Assembly (NCBI GenBank): GCA_016704145.1
Contig: JADJAS010000002.1
Span: forward strand, 124,001-188,000
Length of the DNA stretch: 64,000 nt
Direction of reading: 5' to 3'
Source of the DNA: Rhodocyclaceae bacterium
GTDB lineage: Bacteria; Pseudomonadota; Gammaproteobacteria; Burkholderiales; Rhodocyclaceae
Below, piece by piece: positions 7,825-15,962 of this stretch (positions within the stretch are counted from its first letter, which is position 1; each line of letters begins with the position of its first letter). The notes below the pieces were generated by a model. It was not told the origin of the DNA and did no database searches. It saw only the letters and a program-made list of their open reading frames with translations. The translations under genes were made by a program, and so were the position numbers.

Positions 7825-9584
7825 ACCGCTCGACCATGGTGCTTGGCGGAGCCGCCGCGCTGATTGCGGCGGCCCCCTTCCTAATTCCCGATTTTTACGT
7901 AAACCTGCTCAACTACGTGGGCATGGCGACATTGGTGGCGCTGGGTTTGGTTCTCCTTACCGGTGTGGCCGGCGTTGTCTCCTTCGGCCAGCAGGCTTTC
8001 GTCGGCATGGCCGCTTACACTACGGCGGTACTCACCACGTCGACTCAGCTTTCACCTTGGCTCGGCCTGTTGGCAAGTTTGGCGCTGGTCGCGACCGCGG
8101 CAGTGCTGCTCGGAGTGGTGACGCTGCGCCTGTCCGGACACTATCTCTCGATCGGAACGATCGCCTGGGGCATCGCGATCTACTACCTGTTTGGTACTTT
8201 GCCGGGTTTGGGCCAGTACTATGGAATCGATAACATTCCACCAATACGAATCGGGGACTTTTCCTTCGATACGCCGCTGACCTTGTATCTGTTGATCTGG
8301 TCGGCGACTTTGGCGGCACTGGCGGCGGCGCGCAACCTTTTGGATTCGCGGCCTGGCCGCGCCATCCGGGCATTGCGTTTTCGTAGTGCCATGGCGGAGA
8401 GCTTCGGCATCGACGCCGGGGCCCTCAAACTCGTTGTCTTTCTGTATGCCGCGTTGCTGGCCGGCGTCGCCGGCTGGTTGCACGCGCACTTTCTCCGGTT
8501 TGTCAGTCCGCATGCCTTTGGCATCAATGCCGGTATCGACTACTTGTTCATGGCGGTGATCGGCGGTGCCGCGCAGGTTTGGGGGGCCGTAGTCGGGGCA
8601 TCCATCGTCACGCTCCTGCGGGAATGGTTGAAGGATTGGCTGCCGAAGCTTTTCGAGCATACCGGTAACTATGAAACCATTGTCTTCGGTGTGCTCATGA
8701 CGCTCCTGCTGTTCCGCACCCGCGATGGCCTTACCCCTTACCTGACCCGCTGGTTTCCACCGACGCCACAGCCGGTGCCGCCGCTTGCCACTCCCGTGCT
8801 ACCGCGCCGCGAGCGGCCACCCGTTGGTACCGTGTTGCTCGAAGCCCAGGGCTTGCACAAGGCTTTCGGGGGGCTCGTGGCGGTCAAGGACATGGGATTA
8901 CAGTTGCGTGCCGGCGAGATCCTCGGCTTGATTGGTCCGAATGGCGCCGGCAAGACCACGATGTTCAACCTGATCAGCGGCACGCTGGCCAGCGACAGCG
9001 GCCTCGTGCGACTGCGCGGCGAACGTATCGACGGACAGGGCGCCCGCGCCATCGCTCGTCTCGGCTTGGTGCGCAGCTTCCAGCATGTGCATCTGGTTTC
9101 GCAAATGTCGGTGCTTGACAACGTGGCACTGGGCGCGCATCTGCGTGGTCGTCACGGGACGCTGGCGGCCATGTTGCGTGCCGACCGTCGGGACGAGGCT
9201 CAGCTGATGGCCGAGGCCGCCAGGCAGATCGAGCGGGTAGGTCTCGGCGATTCGATGCATAAGGCATCCGGCAGCTTGGCGCTTGGCCAGCAACGAATCG
9301 TTGAAATCGCGCGCGCGCTTGCCGCCGACCCTCTCGTCTTGTTGCTGGATGAACCCGCCGCCGGCTTACGCTGGAACGAGAAGCAGGCGTTGGCGGAGTT
9401 GCTGAGCAATCTGCGCGCGGAGGGTTTGGCGGTCCTGATCGTCGAGCACGACATGGAGTTCGTGATGGGACTCGTCGATCGACTGGTGGTCATGGATTTC
9501 GGCGAAAAACTTGCTGAAGGTCTGCCGCTGGAAATGCAAGCGCACCCCGCGGTGATCGAGGCATATCTGGGAGGAGTCGCATGA
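7821..9584 (+). CDS. Fused ABC permease (LivM type) and ATPase (LivG type)
   Basis: One 587-residue chain joins two proteins that are often separate. Residues 1 to about 310 are a LivM-type permease (VVSFGQQAFVGMAAY, then several membrane spans). After a proline-rich linker (about 310-335) comes a LivG-type ATPase with Walker A GPNGAGKTT, signature LALGQQRIVEIARAL, Walker B LLLDEP and the H-loop in EHDMEF. The ABC signature reads LALGQQ and not LSGGQ, normal for LivG relatives. The ATG at 7821 overlaps the preceding stop. The fusion forces one-to-one stoichiometry; its partner is LivF, whose start overlaps this stop. Confidence 0.9.
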   Translation: MNRSTMVLGGAAALIAAAPFLIPDFYVNLLNYVGMATLVALGLVLLTGVAGVVSFGQQAFVGMAAYTTAVLTTSTQLSPWLGLLASLALVATAAVLLGVVTLRLSGHYLSIGTIAWGIAIYYLFGTLPGLGQYYGIDNIPPIRIGDFSFDTPLTLYLLIWSATLAALAAARNLLDSRPGRAIRALRFRSAMAESFGIDAGALKLVVFLYAALLAGVAGWLHAHFLRFVSPHAFGINAGIDYLFMAVIGGAAQVWGAVVGASIVTLLREWLKDWLPKLFEHTGNYETIVFGVLMTLLLFRTRDGLTPYLTRWFPPTPQPVPPLATPVLPRRERPPVGTVLLEAQGLHKAFGGLVAVKDMGLQLRAGEILGLIGPNGAGKTTMFNLISGTLASDSGLVRLRGERIDGQGARAIARLGLVRSFQHVHLVSQMSVLDNVALGAHLRGRHGTLAAMLRADRRDEAQLMAEAARQIERVGLGDSMHKASGSLALGQQRIVEIARALAADPLVLLLDEPAAGLRWNEKQALAELLSNLRAEGLAVLIVEHDMEFVMGLVDRLVVMDFGEKLAEGLPLEMQAHPAVIEAYLGGVA

Positions 9585-10333
9585 AGGCGCCACCATTGCT
9601 GCAAGCCACCGACCTGCGCGTGGCTTACGGCAAGATCGAGGCTTTGTATGGGGTGAACCTTCAGGTGGAGCCGGGCTCCATCGTTTCCGTGATCGGCCCG
9701 AACGGCGCTGGCAAGACGACACTGCTGGCGGCCTTGATGGGCGTGCTGCCCCTGAGTGGTGGGCGAGTCGAGTTTGCCGGCCGCGACGTTTCCAAACTCT
9801 CGGTCGAGGTGCGAGTGGCGCAAGGCTTGTCGCTGGTGCCGGAGCGTCGCGAGTTGTTTGGTGAACTCAGCGTCGAGGACAACTTGCGCCTGGGCGCGTT
9901 TGCGCGGCTACGGCGCGGCGAGCGCAATGCCGCCGGCGATCTGGAGAGTATTTACGCGCGCTTTCCGCGCCTGAAGGATCGGCGGCGACAGTTTGCGGCG
10001 ACGCTGTCGGGGGGTGAGCGTCAGATGCTGGCCATCGGCCGCGCCCTGATGGCAAGACCGAAACTATTGATGCTCGATGAACCGAGTCTTGGCTTGGCGC
10101 CGTTGATCACGCGCGAGATACTGCACATCGTGGCTGAACTGCGCGACACTGGCGTCGCCATCCTGTTGATCGAGCAGAATGCCCGCGCCGCGTTGCAGAT
10201 TTCCGACCTTGGCTATGTTCTTGAGACCGGCGAAGTGGCGCTGCAGGGCAGCGCCACCGAGCTTGCCAATGATCCGCGCGTGATCGAATCCTACCTTGGA
10301 CTGAGGAGCGCCACACCGGTTGCCCAGACATGA
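9581..10333 (+). CDS. Branched-chain-type ABC transporter ATPase (LivF type)
   Basis: A 250-residue ABC ATPase with Walker A GPNGAGKTT, signature LSGGERQMLAIGRAL, Walker B LMLDEPSLGLAP and switch EQNARAAL. The sequence VPERRELFGELSVEDNLRLG is typical of LivF. ATGA overlap with the fused permease-ATPase gene. With the three preceding genes it forms a complete importer: binding protein, LivH, LivM-LivG and LivF. Confidence 0.92.
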   Translation: MKAPPLLQATDLRVAYGKIEALYGVNLQVEPGSIVSVIGPNGAGKTTLLAALMGVLPLSGGRVEFAGRDVSKLSVEVRVAQGLSLVPERRELFGELSVEDNLRLGAFARLRRGERNAAGDLESIYARFPRLKDRRRQFAATLSGGERQMLAIGRALMARPKLLMLDEPSLGLAPLITREILHIVAELRDTGVAILLIEQNARAALQISDLGYVLETGEVALQGSATELANDPRVIESYLGLRSATPVAQT

Positions 10334-10357
10334 TTCGGGCGATCGGGGTGCCAACCA

Positions 10358-11404
10358 ATGACGCTTGATATTGCCTATATCGCCCGTAGTTTCACCGCGG
10401 TGGAGAATCGCGACCCGAAGGCCGATGAACTGCTCCGCCGCGCATATGCGGAGACCCATGTGATTCCGGTGATCGGCCTGACCGGCCCCGCCGGCGCCGG
10501 CAAGTCCACGCTGCTCGACCACTTGGCGGTGCATTGGGCCGAGTCTGGCGAGCACGTTGCGGTGATCGCGGTGGATCCATCGAGCCCTTATACGGGGGGC
10601 GCAGTGCTTGGCGATCGCGTACGCATGGATCGCGCCAGCGGACATCCGCGTGTATTTGTGCGCAGTCTGTCGTCGCGGGGCCACCTGGGAGGTTTGAGTC
10701 GCGTGGTGCACGACATGGTGACGGTTTGCGGCGTGCTTGGTTTTTCGCGCGTGATCGTCGAGACGGTGGGCAGCGGGCAATCCGATATCGAAGTCGCCGA
10801 TCTGGCGGACTGCGTCGTGGTGGTCTCCGTGCCTGGGCTGGGCGATCATGTGCAGGCCGCCAAGGCCGGTATCCTGGAAATTGGCGATGTCTATGTAGTC
10901 AACAAGGCCGACCTGCCCGACGCCGAAACGGTGGTGGGAAATCTGTTGACCAACGTGGGTCTCAGCTATCCCGGTGACGGGGGAGTCAATCCGTCGAGCA
11001 TATCGCCCAGGGGCGCCCTGAAGTCAAGTTCCGCGCAGCACGAGCGCCATGGGCAGCCGGGCGTCGAACCCACTTATTGGCGGCCACCGGTACTGCGTGT
11101 CGTTGCGCGCCAGGGCGATGGGGTACCCGAACTGGCGGCGGCGTGCGATGCCTTCCTGGTCTGGCAGCACGAGACGGTGCGCGACACGAATCGCCGCGCC
11201 GGCCGCGTGCGGCGGCATTTGCTGCGCCTGGCCATCGCCGAACTGTCGCGAACGGCGGGAGATCGGGCGCAGGCGGCGGCGCTTGACGATGGCGCCCGGG
11301 CGCTGAGCAGCGGGCGTTGCACGCCCGACGAGGCCGCGATGGAATGCCTGCGCGCGCTATGCGCCGCCACGCTGGGCGCCGACGCCGGCATCCGGCGGGA
11401 CTGA
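10358..11404 (+). CDS. MeaB/ArgK-type GTPase, B12-mutase chaperone
   Basis: A 348-residue G3E GTPase of the MeaB family. P-loop GPAGAGKST (about residues 43-51), Mg-binding DPSSPYTGGAVLGDR (about 72-86), G3-like ETVGSGQSDIE and the NKAD base-recognition motif. The usual ETVGVGQSE is changed to ETVGSGQSD. MeaB proteins load cobalamin on acyl-CoA mutases and protect them from inactivation, so its presence links this end of the block with the mutase at its start. It lies 24 bases after livF, on the same strand. Confidence 0.9.
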   Translation: MTLDIAYIARSFTAVENRDPKADELLRRAYAETHVIPVIGLTGPAGAGKSTLLDHLAVHWAESGEHVAVIAVDPSSPYTGGAVLGDRVRMDRASGHPRVFVRSLSSRGHLGGLSRVVHDMVTVCGVLGFSRVIVETVGSGQSDIEVADLADCVVVVSVPGLGDHVQAAKAGILEIGDVYVVNKADLPDAETVVGNLLTNVGLSYPGDGGVNPSSISPRGALKSSSAQHERHGQPGVEPTYWRPPVLRVVARQGDGVPELAAACDAFLVWQHETVRDTNRRAGRVRRHLLRLAIAELSRTAGDRAQAAALDDGARALSSGRCTPDEAAMECLRALCAATLGADAGIRRD

Positions 11405-11431
11405 TTCCATCGCCCGGACAAGGTGCGCCCG

Positions 11432-13309
11432 ATGACGCGGCTGCGTCCCGTGAGCCTTGGCCCGCGTGGCGTCCAGGTCAGCCGTGAAGGCGATGGCTCG
11501 ATCGTTCTCCGGTCGCCTTTCCCGCTCGCACCATATCCGCGCACCCTGAGCGAAAGACTGAGGCACTGGGCCGCGGTCGCCGGCGACAGGATATTCCTGG
11601 CCGAGCGGGATGCGGCGGGCGGCTGGCGCACCCTGAATTATCGCGATACCCTTGCCAGCGTGCGCCGCGTGGCGCAGGCGCTGCTCGATCGGCGATTGTC
11701 GCCGCAACGGCCAGTGCTGATTCTGTCCGGCAATGGCATCGAGCATGCGCTGCTCGGCTTGGCGGCGATGCATGTGGGCATTCCGTATGCATCATTGTCG
11801 ACAAGCTGTTCGCTGCTGTCGACCGACTTCGCGCGGGTGCGGCACGCCTCCAGGATCATGACGCCCGGCCTGGTCTTCGCCGACCATGGCGCGCGCTACG
11901 CCGGCGCCCTGGACGCCGCGACCACCGTGGGGACGGAGCTGGTGGTCAGCCACGATCCGCCGCCGGGACAACCGGTCCGCCTTTTTGCGGAACTGCTGGA
12001 CGCGGAAGCCACGGCCGTCGTCGATGAGGCCGCGAGCCGTGTCGATGCCGACACCGTGGCCAAGATATTGTTCACCTCGGGGTCCAGTGCCGCGCCCAAG
12101 GGCGTCATCAACAGCCAACGCATGCTATGCGGCAACCAACAGATGCATCTTCAGGCGTGGCCTTTCCTCGCCGAGAAGCCACCGGTGATCGTCGACTGGG
12201 CGCCATGGAGTCACACCTTCGGGGCCAATGCAGTCTTCAACGCGGCGCTTTACAACGGCGGCACGCTGCATATCGATTCGGGCCGGCCGACACCGGAAGA
12301 GATTGGCGAAAGTGTCCGGAATCTGACCGATATCCGTCCCACAGTCTTTTTCGGCGTGCCGGTGGTTTTTCAGATGCTGTTGCCTCACCTGGAGCGCAAC
12401 GCTCATTTCCGCGAGCGTTTTTTCAGCCGGCTCGACATGATGTTCTATGCGGGCGCCACCCTGCCGCCCAAACTCTGGGATCGGTTGCGGCAACTGGCTG
12501 TCGACACCTGCGGCGAGCGCATCCTGATGACCACCGGGATGGGCGCGACAGAAGTGGGCGCGACGCTGACGACGGCCAACTGGGATGCGGATCGGGCTGG
12601 TGCGATCGGGCTGCCGCTGCCCGGAGTCGAGCTCAAGCTGGTGCCGAGCGGCGGCAAACTGGAACTGCGCGCGCGCGGCCCCACGATTATGCCCGGCTAC
12701 TGGCGGCAGCCGGAACTGACGGCCAAGGCCTTCGATGATGATGGCTGGTATTGCCTGGGGGACGCCGTCAAGTTCATGGATCCGCTGGCGCCGGAGCAGG
12801 GATTGATGTTCGATGGCAGGCTTGCGGAGAACTTCAAGCTGACTACCGGCACCTGGGTCAATGTCGGTCCCCTGCGCGTCCTGGCCAACGACCACTTCGC
12901 ACCGCTCGTGCTCGACCTGATCATTTGCGGTGAGGATCGCGACGAAATCGGTGCCCTCGTCTTCGTCAATCCGGAACGTTGCCGTGAACTGGCCGGAGGC
13001 GCCGCCGGAGCCTTCGCGGGCGACATCGTGACCCATCCGGCCGTGATTCGGGAATTCCAGCGGCGGCTCGATCAGATCTTCAGCGCCGGTACGACCACCA
13101 GCAACCGCGTCGCCCGCGCGATATTGATCGCCGACATCCCGCGTGGCTTCGAACTGACCGACAAGAAGACCCTCAGTCACAACGTCGTGCTGCAAGGCCG
13201 CAAGCCGGAGATCGTGGAACTATATTCGGCCGCAAACTCATCCCGGGTGTTGGTCGCCCAAGGCCGAGCGACCGGCTCGAATATCGCGGATCGACAAGAT
13301 CAGGAATGA
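11432..13309 (+). CDS. Feruloyl-CoA-synthase-like acyl-CoA ligase (AMP-binding)
   Basis: A 625-residue ANL-family adenylate-forming enzyme. The A3 motif reads LFTSGSSAAPKGVINSQ (about residues 208-224), followed by PWSHTFGANAVFN and MTTGMGATEVGA, which match feruloyl-CoA synthases more than acetyl- or fatty-acyl-CoA synthetases. The C-terminal lysine region (LTDKKTLSHN) is present. It should make a CoA ester from an acid with ATP. An AAGG lies about 9 bases before the ATG at 11432; a GTG nine bases upstream has no room for a ribosome site. Last gene of the + strand block; its true acid is unknown. Confidence 0.85.
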   Translation: MTRLRPVSLGPRGVQVSREGDGSIVLRSPFPLAPYPRTLSERLRHWAAVAGDRIFLAERDAAGGWRTLNYRDTLASVRRVAQALLDRRLSPQRPVLILSGNGIEHALLGLAAMHVGIPYASLSTSCSLLSTDFARVRHASRIMTPGLVFADHGARYAGALDAATTVGTELVVSHDPPPGQPVRLFAELLDAEATAVVDEAASRVDADTVAKILFTSGSSAAPKGVINSQRMLCGNQQMHLQAWPFLAEKPPVIVDWAPWSHTFGANAVFNAALYNGGTLHIDSGRPTPEEIGESVRNLTDIRPTVFFGVPVVFQMLLPHLERNAHFRERFFSRLDMMFYAGATLPPKLWDRLRQLAVDTCGERILMTTGMGATEVGATLTTANWDADRAGAIGLPLPGVELKLVPSGGKLELRARGPTIMPGYWRQPELTAKAFDDDGWYCLGDAVKFMDPLAPEQGLMFDGRLAENFKLTTGTWVNVGPLRVLANDHFAPLVLDLIICGEDRDEIGALVFVNPERCRELAGGAAGAFAGDIVTHPAVIREFQRRLDQIFSAGTTTSNRVARAILIADIPRGFELTDKKTLSHNVVLQGRKPEIVELYSAANSSRVLVAQGRATGSNIADRQDQE

Positions 13310-13337
13310 TGGGGCCCTGGTCGAGGACGCCGCCGAG

Positions 13338-13754
13338 TCAGGGGTCCGTGCTGCCTTTGCTTGCCGATCGCGCGGCAATTCGCCGGGCAGCCTGAGTGAT
13401 CAGGCGCCCCAGGACTTCCACGCGCGATACCTTGAAGTGCTCGACCAGCGTATCGAGCTGCTCGGCGATGGTGCGATCGAGCACCAGTTCGATGCGCCTG
13501 GCGCCGGCTTCCGCCCGCCGCCGCCGGCTTTCGCTTGCGCGAACTGTCGGCGGCACGGGATTCGGTGACCGGGGGCGGCCGCGCCGAGACAAACCGGGCA
13601 GGAACGGCTGCTGGGATTCGGGAATCGCGCGGGCAGTCTTCTTGAGCCGGGAACGCTTTGCCTGTCTGGAAGGTGCTGGCGGTTCAACCGAAACCGGAAT
13701 CGAGAACAAGCTGGTTTCCAGTAATAGCTGATCAGCGCTTTTTTTCTTGCTCAC
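13338..13754 (-). CDS. Hypothetical basic protein with ribbon-helix-helix-like C-terminus
   Basis: A 138-residue protein of unknown function. The GTG at 13754 is preferred because AAGGGG lies 5 bases upstream; the frame is open further back but that part reads like noise. Residues about 60-95 are proline/arginine-rich and probably disordered. The C-terminal 50 residues (RRIELVLDRTIAEQLDTLV ... SRVEVLGRLI) look like a strand followed by two helices, as in ribbon-helix-helix DNA-binding proteins. Convergent with the ligase gene, 28 bases away. A DNA-binding role is a guess. Confidence 0.55.
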   Translation of the reverse strand: MSKKKSADQLLLETSLFSIPVSVEPPAPSRQAKRSRLKKTARAIPESQQPFLPGLSRRGRPRSPNPVPPTVRASESRRRRAEAGARRIELVLDRTIAEQLDTLVEHFKVSRVEVLGRLITQAARRIAARSASKGSTDP

Positions 13755-13831
13755 AAGCACCCCTTGATTAATTAATGAAGCCGGCTGCCAATATATCCGA
13801 AAAGACTGTTTGGATGATGCGCTGGCCAACG

Positions 13832-13855
13832 AAAGTCAGTGATGGCGGGACGCCG
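13832..13855 (+). repeat. Dispersed 24-bp repeat, copy 1
   Basis: AAAGTCAG, TGAT, then GGCGGGACGCCG: a near-consensus copy in the gap between the hypothetical gene and feoB. Confidence 0.75.
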
Positions 13856-13870
13856 CTTGGCGGGAATGGC

Positions 13871-15919
13871 TCAGCCGAGCAGGTCGACCATCGACAGCAG
13901 CGCCCGGATGACGCCTGCCATCGCCAGCGCCACGCCGACCGAGAGGGCGACCGAGAAAAAAGCCTCGCGCCGGCCGAGCGCGCGCAGCATGACGGCGAAG
14001 GTGGAGACGCAGGGAACGTAGAAAGTCAGGAAAACCAGGAAGGTGACGATCTGCACCCAGTCGAGCAGGATGCCAACGTCCTGGCTGCCCAGTGCCTGGT
14101 AGATCATCAGCAAGGACAGTTCCTTGCGCAGCACGCCGAACAGGATGGGCACGCCCAGCACGACGGGCAGCCCGAGCCACCAGTGAGTGATGGGCGCGAG
14201 AACGGTATTGATGAAGGTGTCCGCGCCCCAGTGCTGGAGCAGCGCCAAAACGATGCTGCCGGCGATCAGCAGCGGCGTGACGATGGTGACTATATCGCTG
14301 GTGCGCACCCAGGTATCGCGCCAGACGGCGTTCCAGCCGGGCAGGGCGTAGGCGGGAATCTCCTGGATCATCCCGGGCGCCGCTTCCGAGTAGCGGCTGG
14401 CCAGGATCTTGCCGAGGACGGCAATGACCGCCAGCGTCAGCATGAAAATGGCGAAGACACCCAGTCCGCCGAGATACTTGCCGCCGAGCGCCAGGATGAT
14501 CGCCGAGCGCGCCGAGCAGGGCACGAAGGTGATCAGCAGGGCCGCGATCAGCCGGTCGCGGCCGCTGGCGGTCGCCGCGGCGGCCGAGATGGCCGGCACG
14601 TTGCAGCCCAGGCCGATCAGGAACGGCACGGCGACGCCGCCGTGCAGCCCGATGTGGTGGAAGCCGCGATCGACCACGAAGGCGACCCGGTGCATGATGC
14701 CGGCCTGCTCGAGCGCCACCAGCAGGATGACCAGCGGGATCATGTAGGGCACGACGATGCCGATCAGCCCGATCAGGCCGTCGGCGACGGCGTGGAGGAC
14801 GATGCCGGCGGTCGAGGCGGGTTGCCACGACTGACTCCACTCGACCAGGCGGGCGGAGGTCAGCGCGTCGAGGAAGGCGCTGACCTCGAAGGTGAAGAAC
14901 AGCACCAGGGCGAACACCGCCAGGCTGCCGAGCAGGCCCCAGCGCGGATGCAGGAACAGGTCGTCGAGCCAGCGTTTCCAGCCTGCTTCGCTCGGCCCGG
15001 TCGGGCTGCTGACGCTTTCGAGCAGCACGGCGGCGCGATGGTGGCGGTCGGCGTGCAATTCGTCCGACAAGGGACGCGGCAAGCGCTCTTCCGCCGCCGC
15101 CCGTGCCGCCGTCACCGCCGGCAGCAGGTCGGGAAAATGGCTGCCGAGTTCGTGCAGAAAATAGTCGTCGTTTTCGGCGAGTTGGCAGAGCAGCAGCGGG
15201 GAAGGGACCTGGAACGCCTCGGCGATCTCGGGACGCACGACCAGCTCGCTCAACCGCCGCAGGCTGTCGACCAGATGCGGGCTGGACGGTTGCGGCAGCG
15301 GGCAGATGCGTTGGCGAGCGGCCCGGACGGCGGCGTCGAATAGTGGCCGGATGCCCTTGCCCATGTGGGCGACGGTCGGCACCACGGGCACGCCGAGCTT
15401 TTCGCCGAGGGCGCGAATGTTGATGAAAATCCCCTTGGCGCGCGCCTCGTCCATGCGGTTGAGGGCAATCACCATCGGCCGGCCGAGCAGGGACAGTTCC
15501 ATCGCCAGTTCGAGGTCGCGTTCGAGCATGGTGGCATCCGCCACCTGGATCAGGACGTCGGGCGCGGAAAAGGCGACCGAGGGCTGTTCCGACTCGTGGC
15601 GGGCGATGGCCGGCCAGCGGTCGCCCCACAGCAGATACATGAGCACGACCCGGTCGTGTTCGCGCAGATGGTGCAGTGACTCGACATCGGGCAGGTCGAC
15701 CAGCGAGATCTGGTCGAGGCCGACCTCGACCAGGCATTCCCGGTAGGCGCCGCCGATGCCCGCGAGGCGCTCGTGGTGCACGGCCGGGCTCGATGCCGCC
15801 TGGAAGATGCTGCTCTTGCCGGTGCGGCGGCGGCCAACCAGCGCCACCCGGGGGCGTCGCGATCCGCGCAGCAGCGGGCCTTGCAGGGCAATGGTGGCGG
15901 TCGTGGCGGTCGTCGGCAT
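13871..15919 (-). CDS. feoB: FeoB-like ferrous iron transporter
   Basis: A 682-residue inner-membrane protein with an N-terminal G domain and a C-terminal membrane domain of about ten spans. The nucleoside-recognition (Gate) sequences include PFLIGLGCNVPAISA and PCSARSAIILALGGKY. The G domain is divergent: G1 is GRRRTGKS (residues 29-36) where most FeoB have GNPNxGKT/S; G3 is DLPDVESL (75-82) where the usual motif is DLPGTYSL; G4 is NRMD (156-159). No feoA or feoC adjoins it. It may be a second, specialised metal importer rather than the main FeoB, and GTP hydrolysis may be altered. Confidence 0.82.
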   Translation of the reverse strand: MPTTATTATIALQGPLLRGSRRPRVALVGRRRTGKSSIFQAASSPAVHHERLAGIGGAYRECLVEVGLDQISLVDLPDVESLHHLREHDRVVLMYLLWGDRWPAIARHESEQPSVAFSAPDVLIQVADATMLERDLELAMELSLLGRPMVIALNRMDEARAKGIFINIRALGEKLGVPVVPTVAHMGKGIRPLFDAAVRAARQRICPLPQPSSPHLVDSLRRLSELVVRPEIAEAFQVPSPLLLCQLAENDDYFLHELGSHFPDLLPAVTAARAAAEERLPRPLSDELHADRHHRAAVLLESVSSPTGPSEAGWKRWLDDLFLHPRWGLLGSLAVFALVLFFTFEVSAFLDALTSARLVEWSQSWQPASTAGIVLHAVADGLIGLIGIVVPYMIPLVILLVALEQAGIMHRVAFVVDRGFHHIGLHGGVAVPFLIGLGCNVPAISAAAATASGRDRLIAALLITFVPCSARSAIILALGGKYLGGLGVFAIFMLTLAVIAVLGKILASRYSEAAPGMIQEIPAYALPGWNAVWRDTWVRTSDIVTIVTPLLIAGSIVLALLQHWGADTFINTVLAPITHWWLGLPVVLGVPILFGVLRKELSLLMIYQALGSQDVGILLDWVQIVTFLVFLTFYVPCVSTFAVMLRALGRREAFFSVALSVGVALAMAGVIRALLSMVDLLG

Positions 15920-15962
15920 GGCGCCGGAGTGTACCAGCCGGCGCCCGACGCGCCGGCCGCGG

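Noticed and set aside
14019..14026. AAAGTCAG within feoB
   Set aside because: Followed by GAAAACC and no GGCG/CGCC core; chance 8-mer.
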